Origin: Euonymus europaeus
Taxonomy: Eukaryota > Streptophyta > Magnoliopsida > Celastrales > Celastraceae
Reading direction: 5' to 3'
Assembly: GCA_963580455.1 (NCBI GenBank)
Contig: OY756965.1
Span: 8,506,501 to 8,570,500, forward strand
DNA length: 64,000 nucleotides
Shown here: positions 11,365 to 24,004 of the stretch, piece by piece
How the letters are laid out: each line of letters opens with the position of its first letter
Position numbering within the stretch: the first letter of the stretch is position 1
Made by a program: the position numbers and the translations under genes
The notes under the pieces: generated by a model
Database searches by the model: none
Told to the model about the DNA's origin: nothing
The model's input: the letters and a program-made list of their open reading frames with translations, nothing else

Positions 11365-12963
11365 CTCGCAAAATTTGACATAGAAGAACAATAAAAAGTG
11401 TACACCGAGCAACTTTGATGGTCCGAAGTTACTCAACTCTCTCTACGAAAAAAATTTTAATGGTTTTGTCCATTTGTAATGGAAAGTTGTTGTTTTTGGC
11501 ATCGAAATAATCTACGAAGCTTATACTCGTAAAATTGGGCATAGAAGAACAATAAAAAGTGTACACTGAGCAACTTTGATCGTCCGAGGTTGCTCAACTC
11601 TCTCTATTGAGGGGCTTTTAACAGTTTTGTCCATTTGTAATAAAAAGTTGTTGTTTTGTTATCGAAATAATCTAGCAAGCTTATACTCGTAAAATTGGAC
11701 ATAGAAAAACAATAAAAATTGTACACTGGGCAACTTTGATGGTCCGAAGTTGCTCAACTCTCGCTATAGAGGAGCTTCTAAAGGTTTTGTCCACTTATCA
11801 TAGAAAGTTGGTGTTTTGGCATCGAAATAATCTCGGAAGCTTATACTCGTAAAATTGGACATAGAAGAACAATAAAAAGTGTACACCGAGCAACTTTGAT
11901 GGTCCGAAGTTGCTCAACTCTCTCTATTTGGAGGCATTTAACGGTTTTGTCCATTTATCATTTTTGATGGTGTTTTGGCATCGAAAAAATCTCGGAATCT
12001 TATACTCGTAAAATTTGACATAGAAGAACAATAAAAAGTGTATACCGAGCAACTTTGATCGTTCGAAGTTGCTCAACTCTCTCTATTTAGGAGCTTTTAA
12101 CGGTTTTGTCCATTTGTAATAGGAAGTTATTGTTTTGGCATCGAAATAATCTACGAAGCTTATACTCGTTAAATTTATCATAGAAGAACAATAAAAAGTG
12201 TACACCGAGCATTTTTTATGGGCCGAAGTTGCTCAACTCTCTTTGTGGAAGAGCTTTTAACGATTTTGTTCATTTCTCATAGAGATTTGGTGTTTTGGCA
12301 TCGAAACAATCTCGGATGCTTATACTCGTAAAATTTGACATAGAAGAACAATAAAAAGTGTACACTGAGCAACTATGATGGGCCGAAGTTTCTCAACTCT
12401 CTCTATTGAGGAGCTTTTAACGGTTTTATACATTTGTAATAGAAAGTTGTTGTTTTGGCATCAAAATAATCTAGCAAGCTTATACTCATAAAATTGGACA
12501 TAGAAAAACAATAAAAATTGTACACCGGGCAACTTTGATGGTCCGAAGTTGCTCAACTCTCGCAATAGAGGAGCTTCTAAAGGTTTTGTCCACTTATCAT
12601 AGAAAGTTGGTGTTTTGGCATCGAAATAATCTCGGAAGCTTATACTCGTAAAATTGGACATAGAAGAACAATAAAAAGTGTACACCGAGCAACTTTGATG
12701 GTCTGAAGTTGCTCAACTCTCTCTATTTGGAGGCTTTTAACGGTTTTGTCCATTTATCATTTTTGATGGTGTTTTGGCATCGAAAAAATCTCGGAATCTT
12801 ATACTCGTAAAATTTGACATAGAAGAACAATAAAAAGTGTATACCGAGCAACTTTGATCGTCCGAAGTTGTTCAACTCTCTCTATTTAGGAGCTTTTAAC
12901 GGTTTTGTCCATTTGTAATAGAAAGTTGTTGTTTTGGCATCGAAATAATCTACGAAGCTTATA
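11365..12963 (+). repeat. Ten-monomer segment A-B-C-D-E-F-(G/B)-C-D-E
   Basis: No internal tandem duplication was found here. It contains the first F monomer of the window (about 12,165), with gagcattttttatgggcc and tttgtggaagagc. The next unit, starting at about 12,325, joins an F/G-like start to a B-like end (ctattgagg, then ttttatacatttg). The same module reappears in the 18-mer blocks, so this looks like a relative of their parent string. Confidence 0.7.
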
Positions 12964-15900
12964 CTCGTAAAATTTGACATAGAAGAACAATAAAAAGTGT
13001 ACACCGAGCAACTTTGATGGTCCGAAGTTACTCAACTCTCTCTATGAAAAAGTTTTTAATGGTTTTGTCCATTTGTAATGAAAAGTTGTTGTTTTTGGCA
13101 TCGAAATAATCTACGAAGCTTATACTCGTAAAATTGGGCATAGAAGAACAATAAAAAGTGTACACTGAGCAACTATGATCGTCCGAAGTTGCTCAACTCT
13201 CTCTATTGAGGAGCTTTTAACAGTTTTGTCCATTTGTAATAGAAAGTTGTTGTTTTGGCATCGAAATAATCTAGCAAGCTTATACACGTAAAATTGGACA
13301 TAGAAAAACAATAAAAATTGTACACCGGGCAACATTGATGGTCCGAAGTTGCTCAACTCTCGCTATAGAGGAGCTTCTAAAGGTTTTGTCTACTTATCAT
13401 AGAAAGTTGGTGTTTTGGCATCGAAATAATCTCGGAAGCTTATACTCGTAAAATTGGACATAGAAGAACAATAAAAAGTGTACACCGAGCAACTTTGATG
13501 GTCCAAAGTTGCTCAACTCTCTCTATTTGGAGGCTTTTAACGGTTTTGTGCATTTATCATTTTTGATGGTGTTTTGGTATCGAAAAAATCTCGGAATTTT
13601 ATACTCGTAAAATTTGACATAGAAGAACAATAAAAAGTGTACACCGAGCAACTTTGATGGTCCGAAGTTACTCAACTCTCTCTATGAAAAAGTTTTTAAT
13701 GGTTTTGTCCATTTGTAATGGAAAGTCGTTGTTTTTGCCATCGAAATAATCTACGAAGCTTATAATCGTAAAATTGGGCATAGAAGAACAATAAAAAGTG
13801 TACACTGAGCAACTTTGATCGTCCGAAGTTGCTCAACTCTCTCTATTGAGGAGCTTTTAACTGTTTTGTCCATTTGTAATAGAAAGTTGTTGTTTTGGCA
13901 TCGAAATAATCTAGCAAGCTTATACTCGTAAAATTGGACATAGAAAAACAATAAAAATTGTACACCGGGCAACTTTGATGGTCCGAAGTTGCTCAACTCT
14001 CGCTATAGAGGAGCTTCTAATGGTTTTGTCCACTTATCATAGAAAGTTGGTGTTTTGGCATCGAAATAATCTCGGAAGCTTATACTCGTAAAATTGGACA
14101 TAGAAGAACAATAAAAAGTGTACACCGAGCAACTTTGATGGTCCGAAGTTGCTCAACTCTCTCTATTTGGAGGCTTTTAACAGTTTTGTCCATTTATCAT
14201 TTTTGATGGTGTTTTGGCATCGAAATAATCTACGAAGCTTATACTCGTAAAATTTGACATAGAAGAACAATAAAAAGTGTACACCGAGCAACTTTGATGG
14301 TCCGAAGTTACTCAACTCTCTCTATGAAAAAGTTTTTAATGGTTTTGTCCATTTGTAATGGAAAGTCGTTGTTTTTGGCATCGAAATAATCTACGAAGCT
14401 TATACGCGTAAAATTGGGCATAGAAGAACAATAAAAAGTGTACACTGACCAACTTTGATCGTCCGAAGTTGCTCAACTCTCTCTATTGAGGGGCTTTTAA
14501 CAGTTTTGTCCATTTGTAATAAAAAGTTGTTGTTTTGGCATCGAAATAATCTAGCAAGCTTATACTCGTAAAATTGGACATAGAAAAACAATAAAAATTG
14601 TACACCGGGCAACTTTGATGGTCCGAAGTTGCTCAACTCTCGCTATAGAGGAGCTTCTAAAGGTTTTGTCCACTTATCATAGAAAGTTGGTGTTTTGGCA
14701 TCGAAATAATCTCGGAAGCTTATACTCGTAAAATTGGACATAGAAGAACAATAAAAAGTGTACACCGAGCAACTTTGATGTTCCGAAGTTTATCAACTCT
14801 CTCTATTTGGAGGCTTTTAACGGTTTTGTCCATTTATCATTTTTGATGGTGTTTTGGCATCGAAATAATCTACGAAGCTTATACTCGTAAAATTTGACAT
14901 AGAAGAACAATAAAAAGTTTACACCGAGCAACTTTGATGGTCCGAAGTTACTCAACTCTCTCTATGAAAACATTTTTAATGGTTTTGTCCATTTGTAATG
15001 GAAAGTTGTTGTTTTTGGCATCGAAATAATCTACGAAGCTTATACTCGTAAAATTGGGCATAGAAGAATAATAAAAAGTGTACACTGACCAACTTTGATC
15101 GTCCGAAGTTGCTCAACTCTCTCTATTGAGGAGCTTTTAATAGTTTTGTCCATTTGTAATAAAAAGTTGTTGTTTTAACATCGAAATAATCTAGCAAGCT
15201 TATACTCGTAAAATTGGACATAGAAAAACAATAAAAATTGTACACCGGGCAACTTTGATGGTCCGAAGTTGCTCAACTCTCGCTATAGAGGAGCTTCTAA
15301 AGGTTTTGTCTACTTATCATAGAAAGTTGGTGTTTTGGCATCGAAATAATCTCGGAAGCTTATACTCGTAAAATTGGACATAGAAGAACAATAAAAAGTG
15401 TACACCGAGCAACTTTGATGGTCCGAAGTTGCTCAACTCTCTCTATTTGGAGGCTTTTAACGGTTTTGTCCATTTATCATATTTGATGGTGTTTTGGCAT
15501 CGAAATAATCTACGAAGCTTATACTCGTAAAATTTGACATAGAAGAACAATAAAAAGTGTACACCGAGCAACTTTGATGGTCCGAAGTTACTCAACTCTC
15601 TCTATGAAAAAGTTTTTAATGGTTTTGTCCATTTGTAATGGAAAGTTGTTGTTTTTGGCATCGAAATAATCTACGAAGCTTATACGCGTAAAATTGGGCA
15701 TAGAAGAACAATAAAAAAGTGTACACTGACCAACTTTGATCGTCCGAAGTTGCTCAACTCTCTCTATTGAGGGGCTTTTAACAGTTTTGTCCATTTGTAA
15801 TAAAAAGTTGTTGTTTTGGCATCGAAATAATCTAGCAAGCTTATACTCGTAAAATTGGACATAGAAAAACAATAAAAATTGTACACCGGGCAACTTTGAT

Positions 15901-16164
15901 GGTTCGAAGTTGCTCAACTCTCGCTATAGAGGAGCTTTTAAAGGTTTTGTCCACTTATCATAGAAAGTTGGTGTTTTGGCATCGAAATAATCTCGGAAGC
16001 TTATACTCGTAAAATTGGACATAGAAGAACAATAAAAAGTGTACACCGAGCAACTTTGATGGTCCGAAGTTGCTCAACTCTCACTATTTGGAGGCTTTTA
16101 ACGGTTTTGTCCATTTATCATTTTTGATGGTGTTTTGGCATCGAAAAAATCTCGGAATCTTATA
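12964..16164 (+). repeat. Five A-B-C-D tetramers (640-bp periodicity)
   Basis: B monomers start at about 13,125, 13,765, 14,405, 15,045 and 15,685, that is every 640 bp, with A before and C and D after each. This is the clearest view of the basic tetrameric HOR. Copies differ by scattered substitutions (tatacgcg in two B units, ctgaccaac, gttttaacatcg, ggttttgtgcat), so they are older or less homogenised than the long HOR blocks. One B unit (15,685) has a 1-bp A insertion in aataaaaaag. Confidence 0.82.
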
Positions 16165-17446
16165 CTCGTAAAATTTGACATAGAAGAACAATAAAAAGTG
16201 TATACCGAGCAACTTTGATCGTCCGAAGTTGCTCAACTCTCTCTATGAAAAAGTTTTTAATGGTTTTGTCCATTTGTAATGGAAAGTCGTTGTTTTTGGC
16301 ATCGAAATAATCTACGAAGCTTATACGCGTAAAATTGGGCATAGAAGAACAATAAAAAGTGTACACTGACCAACTTTGATCGTCCGAAGTTGCTCAACTC
16401 TCTCTATTGAGGGGCTTTTAACAGTTTTGTCCATTTGTAATAAAAAGTTGTTGTTTTGGCATCGAAATAATCTAGCAAGCTTATACTCGTAAAATTGGGC
16501 ATAGAAAAACAATAAAAAGTGTACACTGAGCAACTTTGATCGTCCGAAGCTGCTCAACTCTCTATATTCAGGGGGTTTTAACAGTTTTGTCCATTTGTAA
16601 CAAAAAGTTGTTGTTTTGTCATCGAAATAAACTAGCAAGCTTATACTCGTAAAATTGGACATAGAAAAACAATAAAAATTGTACACCGGGCAACTTTGAT
16701 GGTCCGAAGTTGCTCAACTCTCGCTATAGAGGAGCTTCTAAAGGTTTTGTCCACTTATCATAGAAAGTTGGTGTTTTGGCATCGAAATAATCTCGGAAGC
16801 TTATACTCGTAAAATTTGACATAGAAGAACAATAAAAAGTGTATACCGAGCAACTTTGATCGTCCGAAGTTGCTCAACTCTCTCTATTTAGGAGCTTTTA
16901 ACGGTTTTGTCCATTTGTAATAGAAAGTTGTTGTTTTGGCATCGAAATAATCTAGCAAGCTTATACTCGTAAAATTGGACATAGAAGAACAATAAAAAGT
17001 GTACACCGAGCAAATTTGATGGTCCGAAGTTACTCAACTCTCTCTATGAAGAAGTTTTTAATGGTTTTGTCTCTTTGTAATGGAAAGTTGTTGTTTTTGG
17101 CATCGAAATAATCTACGAAGCTTATACTCGTAGAATTGGGCATAGAAGAACAATAAAAAGTGTACACTGAGCAACTTTGATGGTCCGAAGTTGCTCAACT
17201 CTCGCTATAGAGGAGCTTTTAACGGTTTTGTCCACTTGTCATAGAAAGTTAGTGTTTTGGCATTGAAATAATCTCAGAAGATTATATTTGTAAAATTTGA
17301 CATAGAAGAACAATAAAAAGGGTACACCGAGCAACTTTGATATTCCGACGTTGCTCAACTCTCGCTATAGAGGAGCTTCTAAAGGTTTTGTCCACTTATC
17401 ATAGAAAGTTGGTGTTTTGGCATCGAAACAATCTCGGAAGCTTATA
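16165..17446 (+). repeat. Irregular monomers including a diverged pair
   Basis: The order by eye is E/A hybrid, B, B variant (tctatattcaggggg near 16,560), C, E, an A-like unit with atgaagaag and gttttgtctc, a B/C hybrid with ctcgtagaattggg, and then a strongly diverged unit from about 17,287. That last unit is marked by cattgaaataatctcagaag, attatatttgtaaaat and atattccgacg. The segment from 16,966 to 17,446 has a sister at about 32,465-32,960. Confidence 0.72.
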
Positions 17447-18082
17447 CTCGTAAAATTGGACATAGAAGAACAATAAAAACTGTACACCGAGCAACTTTGA
17501 TAGTCCGAAGTTGCTCAACTCTCTCTATTTGGAGGCTTTTAACGGTTTTGTGCATTTATCATTTTTGATGGTGTTTTGGCATCGAAATAATCTCGGAAGC
17601 TTATACTCGTAAAATTGGACATAGAAGAACAATAAAAAGTGTACACCGAGCAACTTTGATGGTCCGAAGTTGCTCAACTCTCTCTATTTGGAGGCTTTTA
17701 ACGGTTTTGTCCATTTATCATTTTTGATGGTGTTTTGGCATCGAAATAATCTCGGAAGCTTATACTCGTAAAATTGGACATAGAAGAACAATAAAAACTG
17801 TACACCGAGCAACTTTGATAGTCCGAAGTTGCTCAACTCTCTCTATTTGGAGGCTTTTAACGGTTTTGTGCATTTATCATTTTTGATGGTGTTTTGGCAT
17901 CGAAATAATCTCGGAAGCTTATACTCGTAAAATTGGACATAGAAGAACAATAAAAAGTGTACACCGAGCAACTTTGATGGTCCGAAGTTGCTCAACTCTC
18001 TCTATTTGGAGGCTTTTAACGGTTTTGTCCATTTATCATTTTTGATGGTGTTTTGGCATCGCAATAATCTACGAAGCTTATA
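17447..18082 (+). repeat. Four consecutive D monomers, two 318-bp dimers
   Basis: D monomers start at 17,447, 17,606, 17,765 and 17,924, each 159 bp. Units 1 and 3 share aaaaactgtacacc, gatagtccg and tgtgcattt. Units 2 and 4 share the common forms. The block is thus a tandem duplication of a D-D dimer, the shortest HOR in the window and the only homotypic run of D that I found. Confidence 0.85.
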
Positions 18083-18243
18083 CTCGTAAAATTTGACATA
18101 GAAGAACAATAAAAAGTGTACACCGAGCAACTTTGATGGTCCAAAGTTACTCAACTCTCTCTATGAAAAAGTTTTTAATGGTTTTGTCCATTTGTAATGG
18201 AAAGTTGTTGTTTTTGGCATCGAAATAATTTACGAAGCTTATA
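18083..18243 (+). repeat. Single A monomer before the 18-mer block
   Basis: This A monomer carries gatggtccaaagttac and ataatttacgaagc. The positions 2,881 and 5,762 bp further on carry a different A (gattgtccg), so this unit lies outside the 18-mer duplication. Confidence 0.65.
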
Positions 18244-21124
18244 CTCGTAAAATTGGGCATAGAAGAACAATAAAAAGTGTACACTGAGCAACTTTGATCG
18301 TCCGAAGTTGCTCAACTCTCTCTATTGAGGGGCTTTTAACAGTTTTGTCCATTTGTAATAAAAAGTTGTTGTTTTGGCATCGAAATAATCTAGCAAGCTT
18401 ATACTCGTAAAATTGGACATAGAAAAACAATAAAAATTGTACACCGGGCAACTTTGATGGTCCGAAGTTGCTCAACTCTCGCTATAGAGGAGTTTCTAAA
18501 GGTTTTGTCCACTTATCTTAGAAAGTTGGTGTTTTGGCATCGAAATAATCTCGGAAGCTTATACTCGTAAAATTGGACATAGCAGAACAATAAAAAGTGT
18601 ACACCGAGCAACTTTGATGGTCCGAAGTTGCTCAACTCTCTCTATTTGGAGGCTTTTAACGGTTTTGTCCATTTATCATTTTTGATGGTGTTTTGGCATC
18701 GAAAAAATCTCGGAATCTTATACTCGTAAAATTTGACATAGAAGAACAATAAAAAGTGTATACCGAGCAACTTTGATCGTTCGAAGTTGCTCAACTCTCT
18801 CTATTTAGGAGCTTTTAACGGTTTTGTCCATTTGTAATAGAAAGTTGTTGTTTTGGCATCGAAATAATCTACGAAGCTTATACTCGCAAAATTTGACATA
18901 GAAAAACAATAAAAAGTGTACACCGAGCAACTTTGATGGTCCGAAGTTACTCAACTCTCTCTATGAAAAAGTTTTTAATGGTTTTGTCCATTTGTAATGG
19001 AAAGTTGTTGTTTTTGGCATCGAAATAATCTACGAAGCTTATACTCGTAAAATTGGGCATAGAAAAACAATAAAAAGTGTACACTGAGCAACTTTGATCG
19101 TCCGAAGCTGCTCAACTCTCTCTATTGAGGGGCTTTTAACAGTTTTGTCCATTTGTAATAAAAAGTTGTTGTTTTGTCATCGAAATAATCTAGCAAGCTT
19201 ATACTCGTAAAATTGGACATAGAAAAACAATAAAAATTGTACACCGGGCAACTTTGATGGTCCGAGGTTGCTCAACTCTCGCTATAGAGGAGCTTCTAAA
19301 GGTTTTGTCCACTTATCATAGAAAGTTGGTGTTTTTGCATCGAAATAATCTCGGAAGCTTATACTCGTAAAATTGGACATAGAAGAACAATAAAAAGTGT
19401 ACACCGAGCAACTTTGATGGTCCGAAGTTGCTCAACTCTCTCTATTTGGAGGCATTTAACGGTTTTGTCCATTTATCATTTTTGATGGTGTTTTGGCATC
19501 GAAAAAATCTCGGAATCTTATACTCGTAAAATTTGACATAGAAGAACAATAAAAAGTGTATACCGAGCAACTTTGATCGTCCGAAGTTGCTCAACTCTCT
19601 CTATTTAGGAGCTTTTAACGGTTTTGTCCATTTGTAATAGAAAGTTATTGTTTTGGCATCGAAATAATCTACGAAGCTTATACTCGTTAAATTTATCATA
19701 GAAGAACAATAAAAAGTGTACACCGAGCATTTTTTATGGGCCGAAGTTGCTCAACTCTCTTTGTGGAAGAGCTTTTAACGATTTTGTTCATTTCTCATAG
19801 AGAGTTGCTACTTTGGCATCGAAATAATCTCGGATGCTTATACTCGTAAAATTTGACATAGAAGAACAATAAAAAGTGTACACTGAGCAACTTTGATGGG
19901 CCGAAGTTTCTCAACTCTCTCTATTGAGGAGCTTTTAAAGGTTTTATACATTTTTAATAGAAAGTTGTTGTTTTGGCATCGAAATAATCTAGCAAGCTTA
20001 TACTCATAAAATTGGACATAGAAAAACAATAAAAATTGTACACCGGGCAACTTTGATGGTCCGAAGTTGCTCAACTCACGCTATAGAGGAGCTTCTAAAG
20101 GTTTTGTCCACTTATCATAGAAAGTTGGTGTTTTGGCATCGAAATAATCTCGGAAGCTTAGACTCGTAAAATTGGACATAGAAGAACAATAAAAAGTGTA
20201 CACCGAGCAACTTTGATGGTCCGAAGTTGCTCAACTCTCTCTATGAAAAAGTTTTTAATGGTTTTGTCCATTTGTAATGGAAAGTTGTTGCTTTTGGCAT
20301 CGAAATAATCTACGAAGCTTATACTCGTAAAATTGGGCATAGAAGAACAATAAAAAGTGTACACGGAGCAACTTTGATCGTCCGAAGTTGCTCAACTCTC
20401 TCTATGAAAACGTTTTTAATGGTTTTGTCCATTTGTAATGGAAAGTTGTTGTTTTTGGCATCGAAATAATCTACGAAGCTTATACTCGTAAAATTGGGCA
20501 TAGAAGAACAATAAAAAGTGTACACTGAGCAACTTTGATCGTCCGAAGTTGCTCAACTCTCTCTATTGAGGAGCTTTTAACTGTTTTCTCCATTTGTAAT
20601 AGAAAGTTGTTGTTTTGGCATCGAAATAATCTAGCAAGCTTATACTCGTTAAATTGGACATAGAAAAACAATAAAAATTGTACACCGGGCAACTTTGATG
20701 GTCCGAAGTTGCTCAACTCTCGCTATAGAGGAGCTTCTAAAGGTTTTGTCCACTTATCATAGAAAGTTGGTGTTTTGGCATCGAAATAATCTCGGAAGCT
20801 TATACTCGTAAAATTGGACATAGAAGAACAATAAAAAGTGTACACCGAGCAACTTTGATGGTCCGAAGTTGCTCAACTCTCTCTATTTGGAGGCTTTTAA
20901 TGGTTTTGTCCATTTATCATTTTTGATGGTGTTTTGGCATCGAAATAATCTACGAAGCTTATACTCGTAAAATTTGACATAGAAGAACAATAAAAAGTGT
21001 ACACCGAGCAACTTTGATTGTCCGAAGTTACTCAACTCTCTCTATGAAAAAGTTTTTAATGGTTTTGTCCATTTGTAATGGAAAGTTGTTGTTTTTGGCA
21101 TCGAAATAATCTACGAAGCTTATA
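18244..21124 (+). repeat. 18-monomer higher-order repeat, copy 1 (2,881 bp)
   Basis: This block recurs at +2,881 bp with shared private variants in order: gaggagtttctaaagg with cttatcttag, tagcagaac, gtgtttttgcatc, ggaggcatttaac, the F unit with gagcattttttatggg and gttgctactttgg, ttagactcgtaaaat, gttgcttttggc, gtgtacacggagc, aaaacgttttt and ctgttttctcc. It includes one F and one hybrid unit among A-E types. I saw almost no differences from copy 2. Confidence 0.88.
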
Positions 21125-24004
21125 CTCGTAAAATTGGGCATAGAAGAACAATAAAAAGTGTACACTGAGCAACTTTGATCGTCCGAAGTTGCTCAACTCT
21201 CTCTATTGAGGGGCTTTTAACAGTTTTGTCCATTTGTAATAAAAAGTTGTTGTTTTGGCATCGAAATAATCTAGCAAGCTTATACTCGTAAAATTGGACA
21301 TAGAAAAACAATAAAAATTGTACACCGGGCAACTTTGATGGTCCGAAGTTGCTCAACTCTCGCTATAGAGGAGTTTCTAAAGGTTTTGTCCACTTATCTT
21401 AGAAAGTTGGTGTTTTGGCATCGAAATAATCTCGGAAGCTTATACTCGTAAAATTGGACATAGCAGAACAATAAAAAGTGTACACCGAGCAACTTTGATG
21501 GTCCGAAGTTGCTCAACTCTCTCTATTTGGAGGCTTTTAACGGTTTTGTCCATTTATCATTTTTGATGGTGTTTTGGCATCGAAAAAATCTCGGAATCTT
21601 ATACTCGTAAAATTTGACATAGAAGAACAATAAAAAGTGTATACCGAGCAACTTTGATCGTTCGAAGTTGCTCAACTCTCTCTATTTAGGAGCTTTTAAC
21701 GGTTTTGTCCATTTGTAATAGAAAGTTGTTGTTTTGGCATCGAAATAATCTACGAAGCTTATACTCGCAAAATTTGACATAGAAAAACAATAAAAAGTGT
21801 ACACCGAGCAACTTTGATGGTCCGAAGTTACTCAACTCTCTCTATGAAAAAGTTTTTAATGGTTTTGTCCATTTGTAATGGAAAGTTGTTGTTTTTGGCA
21901 TCGAAATAATCTACGAAGCTTATACTCGTAAAATTGGGCATAGAAAAACAATAAAAAGTGTACACTGAGCAACTTTGATCGTCCGAAGCTGCTCAACTCT
22001 CTCTATTGAGGGGCTTTTAACAGTTTTGTCCATTTGTAATAAAAAGTTGTTGTTTTGTCATCGAAATAATCTAGCAAGCTTATACTCGTAAAATTGGACA
22101 TAGAAAAACAATAAAAATTGTACACCGGGCAACTTTGATGGTCCGAGGTTGCTCAACTCTCGCTATAGAGGAGCTTCTAAAGGTTTTGTCCACTTATCAT
22201 AGAAAGTTGGTGTTTTTGCATCGAAATAATCTCGGAAGCTTATACTCGTAAAATTGGACATAGAAGAACAATAAAAAGTGTACACCGAGCAACTTTGATG
22301 GTCCGAAGTTGCTCAACTCTCTCTATTTGGAGGCATTTAACGGTTTTGTCCATTTATCATTTTTGATGGTGTTTTGGCATCGAAAAAATCTCGGAATCTT
22401 ATACTCGTAAAATTTGACATAGAAGAACAATAAAAAGTGTATACCGAGCAACTTTGATCGTCCGAAGTTGCTCAACTCTCTCTATTTAGGAGCTTTTAAC
22501 GGTTTTGTCCATTTGTAATAGAAAGTTATTGTTTTGGCATCGAAATAATCTACGAAGCTTATACTCGTTAAATTTATCATAGAAGAACAATAAAAAGTGT
22601 ACACCGAGCATTTTTTATGGGCCGAAGTTGCTCAACTCTCTTTGTGGAAGAGCTTTTAACGATTTTGTTCATTTCTCATAGAGAGTTGCTACTTTGGCAT
22701 CGAAATAATCTCGGATGCTTATACTCGTAAAATTTGACATAGAAGAACAATAAAAAGTGTACACTGAGCAACTTTGATGGGCCGAAGTTTCTCAACTCTC
22801 TCTATTGAGGAGCTTTTAAAGGTTTTATACATTTTTAATAGAAAGTTGTTGTTTTGGCATCGAAATAATCTAGCAAGCTTATACTCATAAAATTGGACAT
22901 AGAAAAACAATAAAAATTGTACACCGGGCAACTTTGATGGTCCGAAGTTGCTCAACTCACGCTATAGAGGAGCTTCTAAAGGTTTTGTCCACTTATCATA
23001 GAAAGTTGGTGTTTTGGCATCGAAATAATCTCGGAAGCTTAGACTCGTAAAATTGGACATAGAAGAACAATAAAAAGTGTACACCGAGCAACTTTGATGG
23101 TCCGAAGTTGCTCAACTCTCTCTATGAAAAAGTTTTTAATGGTTTTGTCCATTTGTAATGGAAAGTTGTTGCTTTTGGCATCGAAATAATCTACGAAGCT
23201 TATACTCGTAAAATTGGGCATAGAAGAACAATAAAAAGTGTACACGGAGCAACTTTGATCGTCCGAAGTTGCTCAACTCTCTCTATGAAAACGTTTTTAA
23301 TGGTTTTGTCCATTTGTAATGGAAAGTTGTTGTTTTTGGCATCGAAATAATCTACGAAGCTTATACTCGTAAAATTGGGCATAGAAGAACAATAAAAAGT
23401 GTACACTGAGCAACTTTGATCGTCCGAAGTTGCTCAACTCTCTCTATTGAGGAGCTTTTAACTGTTTTCTCCATTTGTAATAGAAAGTTGTTGTTTTGGC
23501 ATCGAAATAATCTAGCAAGCTTATACTCGTTAAATTGGACATAGAAAAACAATAAAAATTGTACACCGGGCAACTTTGATGGTCCGAAGTTGCTCAACTC
23601 TCGCTATAGAGGAGCTTCTAAAGGTTTTGTCCACTTATCATAGAAAGTTGGTGTTTTGGCATCGAAATAATCTCGGAAGCTTATACTCGTAAAATTGGAC
23701 ATAGAAGAACAATAAAAAGTGTACACCGAGCAACTTTGATGGTCCGAAGTTGCTCAACTCTCTCTATTTGGAGGCTTTTAATGGTTTTGTCCATTTATCA
23801 TTTTTGATGGTGTTTTGGCATCGAAATAATCTACGAAGCTTATACTCGTAAAATTTGACATAGAAGAACAATAAAAAGTGTACACCGAGCAACTTTGATT
23901 GTCCGAAGTTACTCAACTCTCTCTATGAAAAAGTTTTTAATGGTTTTGTCCATTTGTAATGGAAAGTTGTTGTTTTTGGCATCGAAATAATCTACGAAGC
24001 TTAT
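21125..24004 (+). repeat. 18-monomer higher-order repeat, copy 2
   Basis: All private markers of copy 1 recur here 2,881 bp later, for example tagcagaac near 21,462, gtgtttttgcatc near 22,211 and ttagactcg near 23,040. It runs directly into a third, shortened copy. The monomer at the far boundary (24,005) carries ctgaccaac, unlike the B that starts this copy. Confidence 0.88.

Noticed and set aside
15588..15917. Open frame of 109 codons linking two satellite frames
   Set aside because: It is produced by a 1-bp insertion (aataaaaaagtg near 15,715) that joins two usual satellite frames. It is not a gene.
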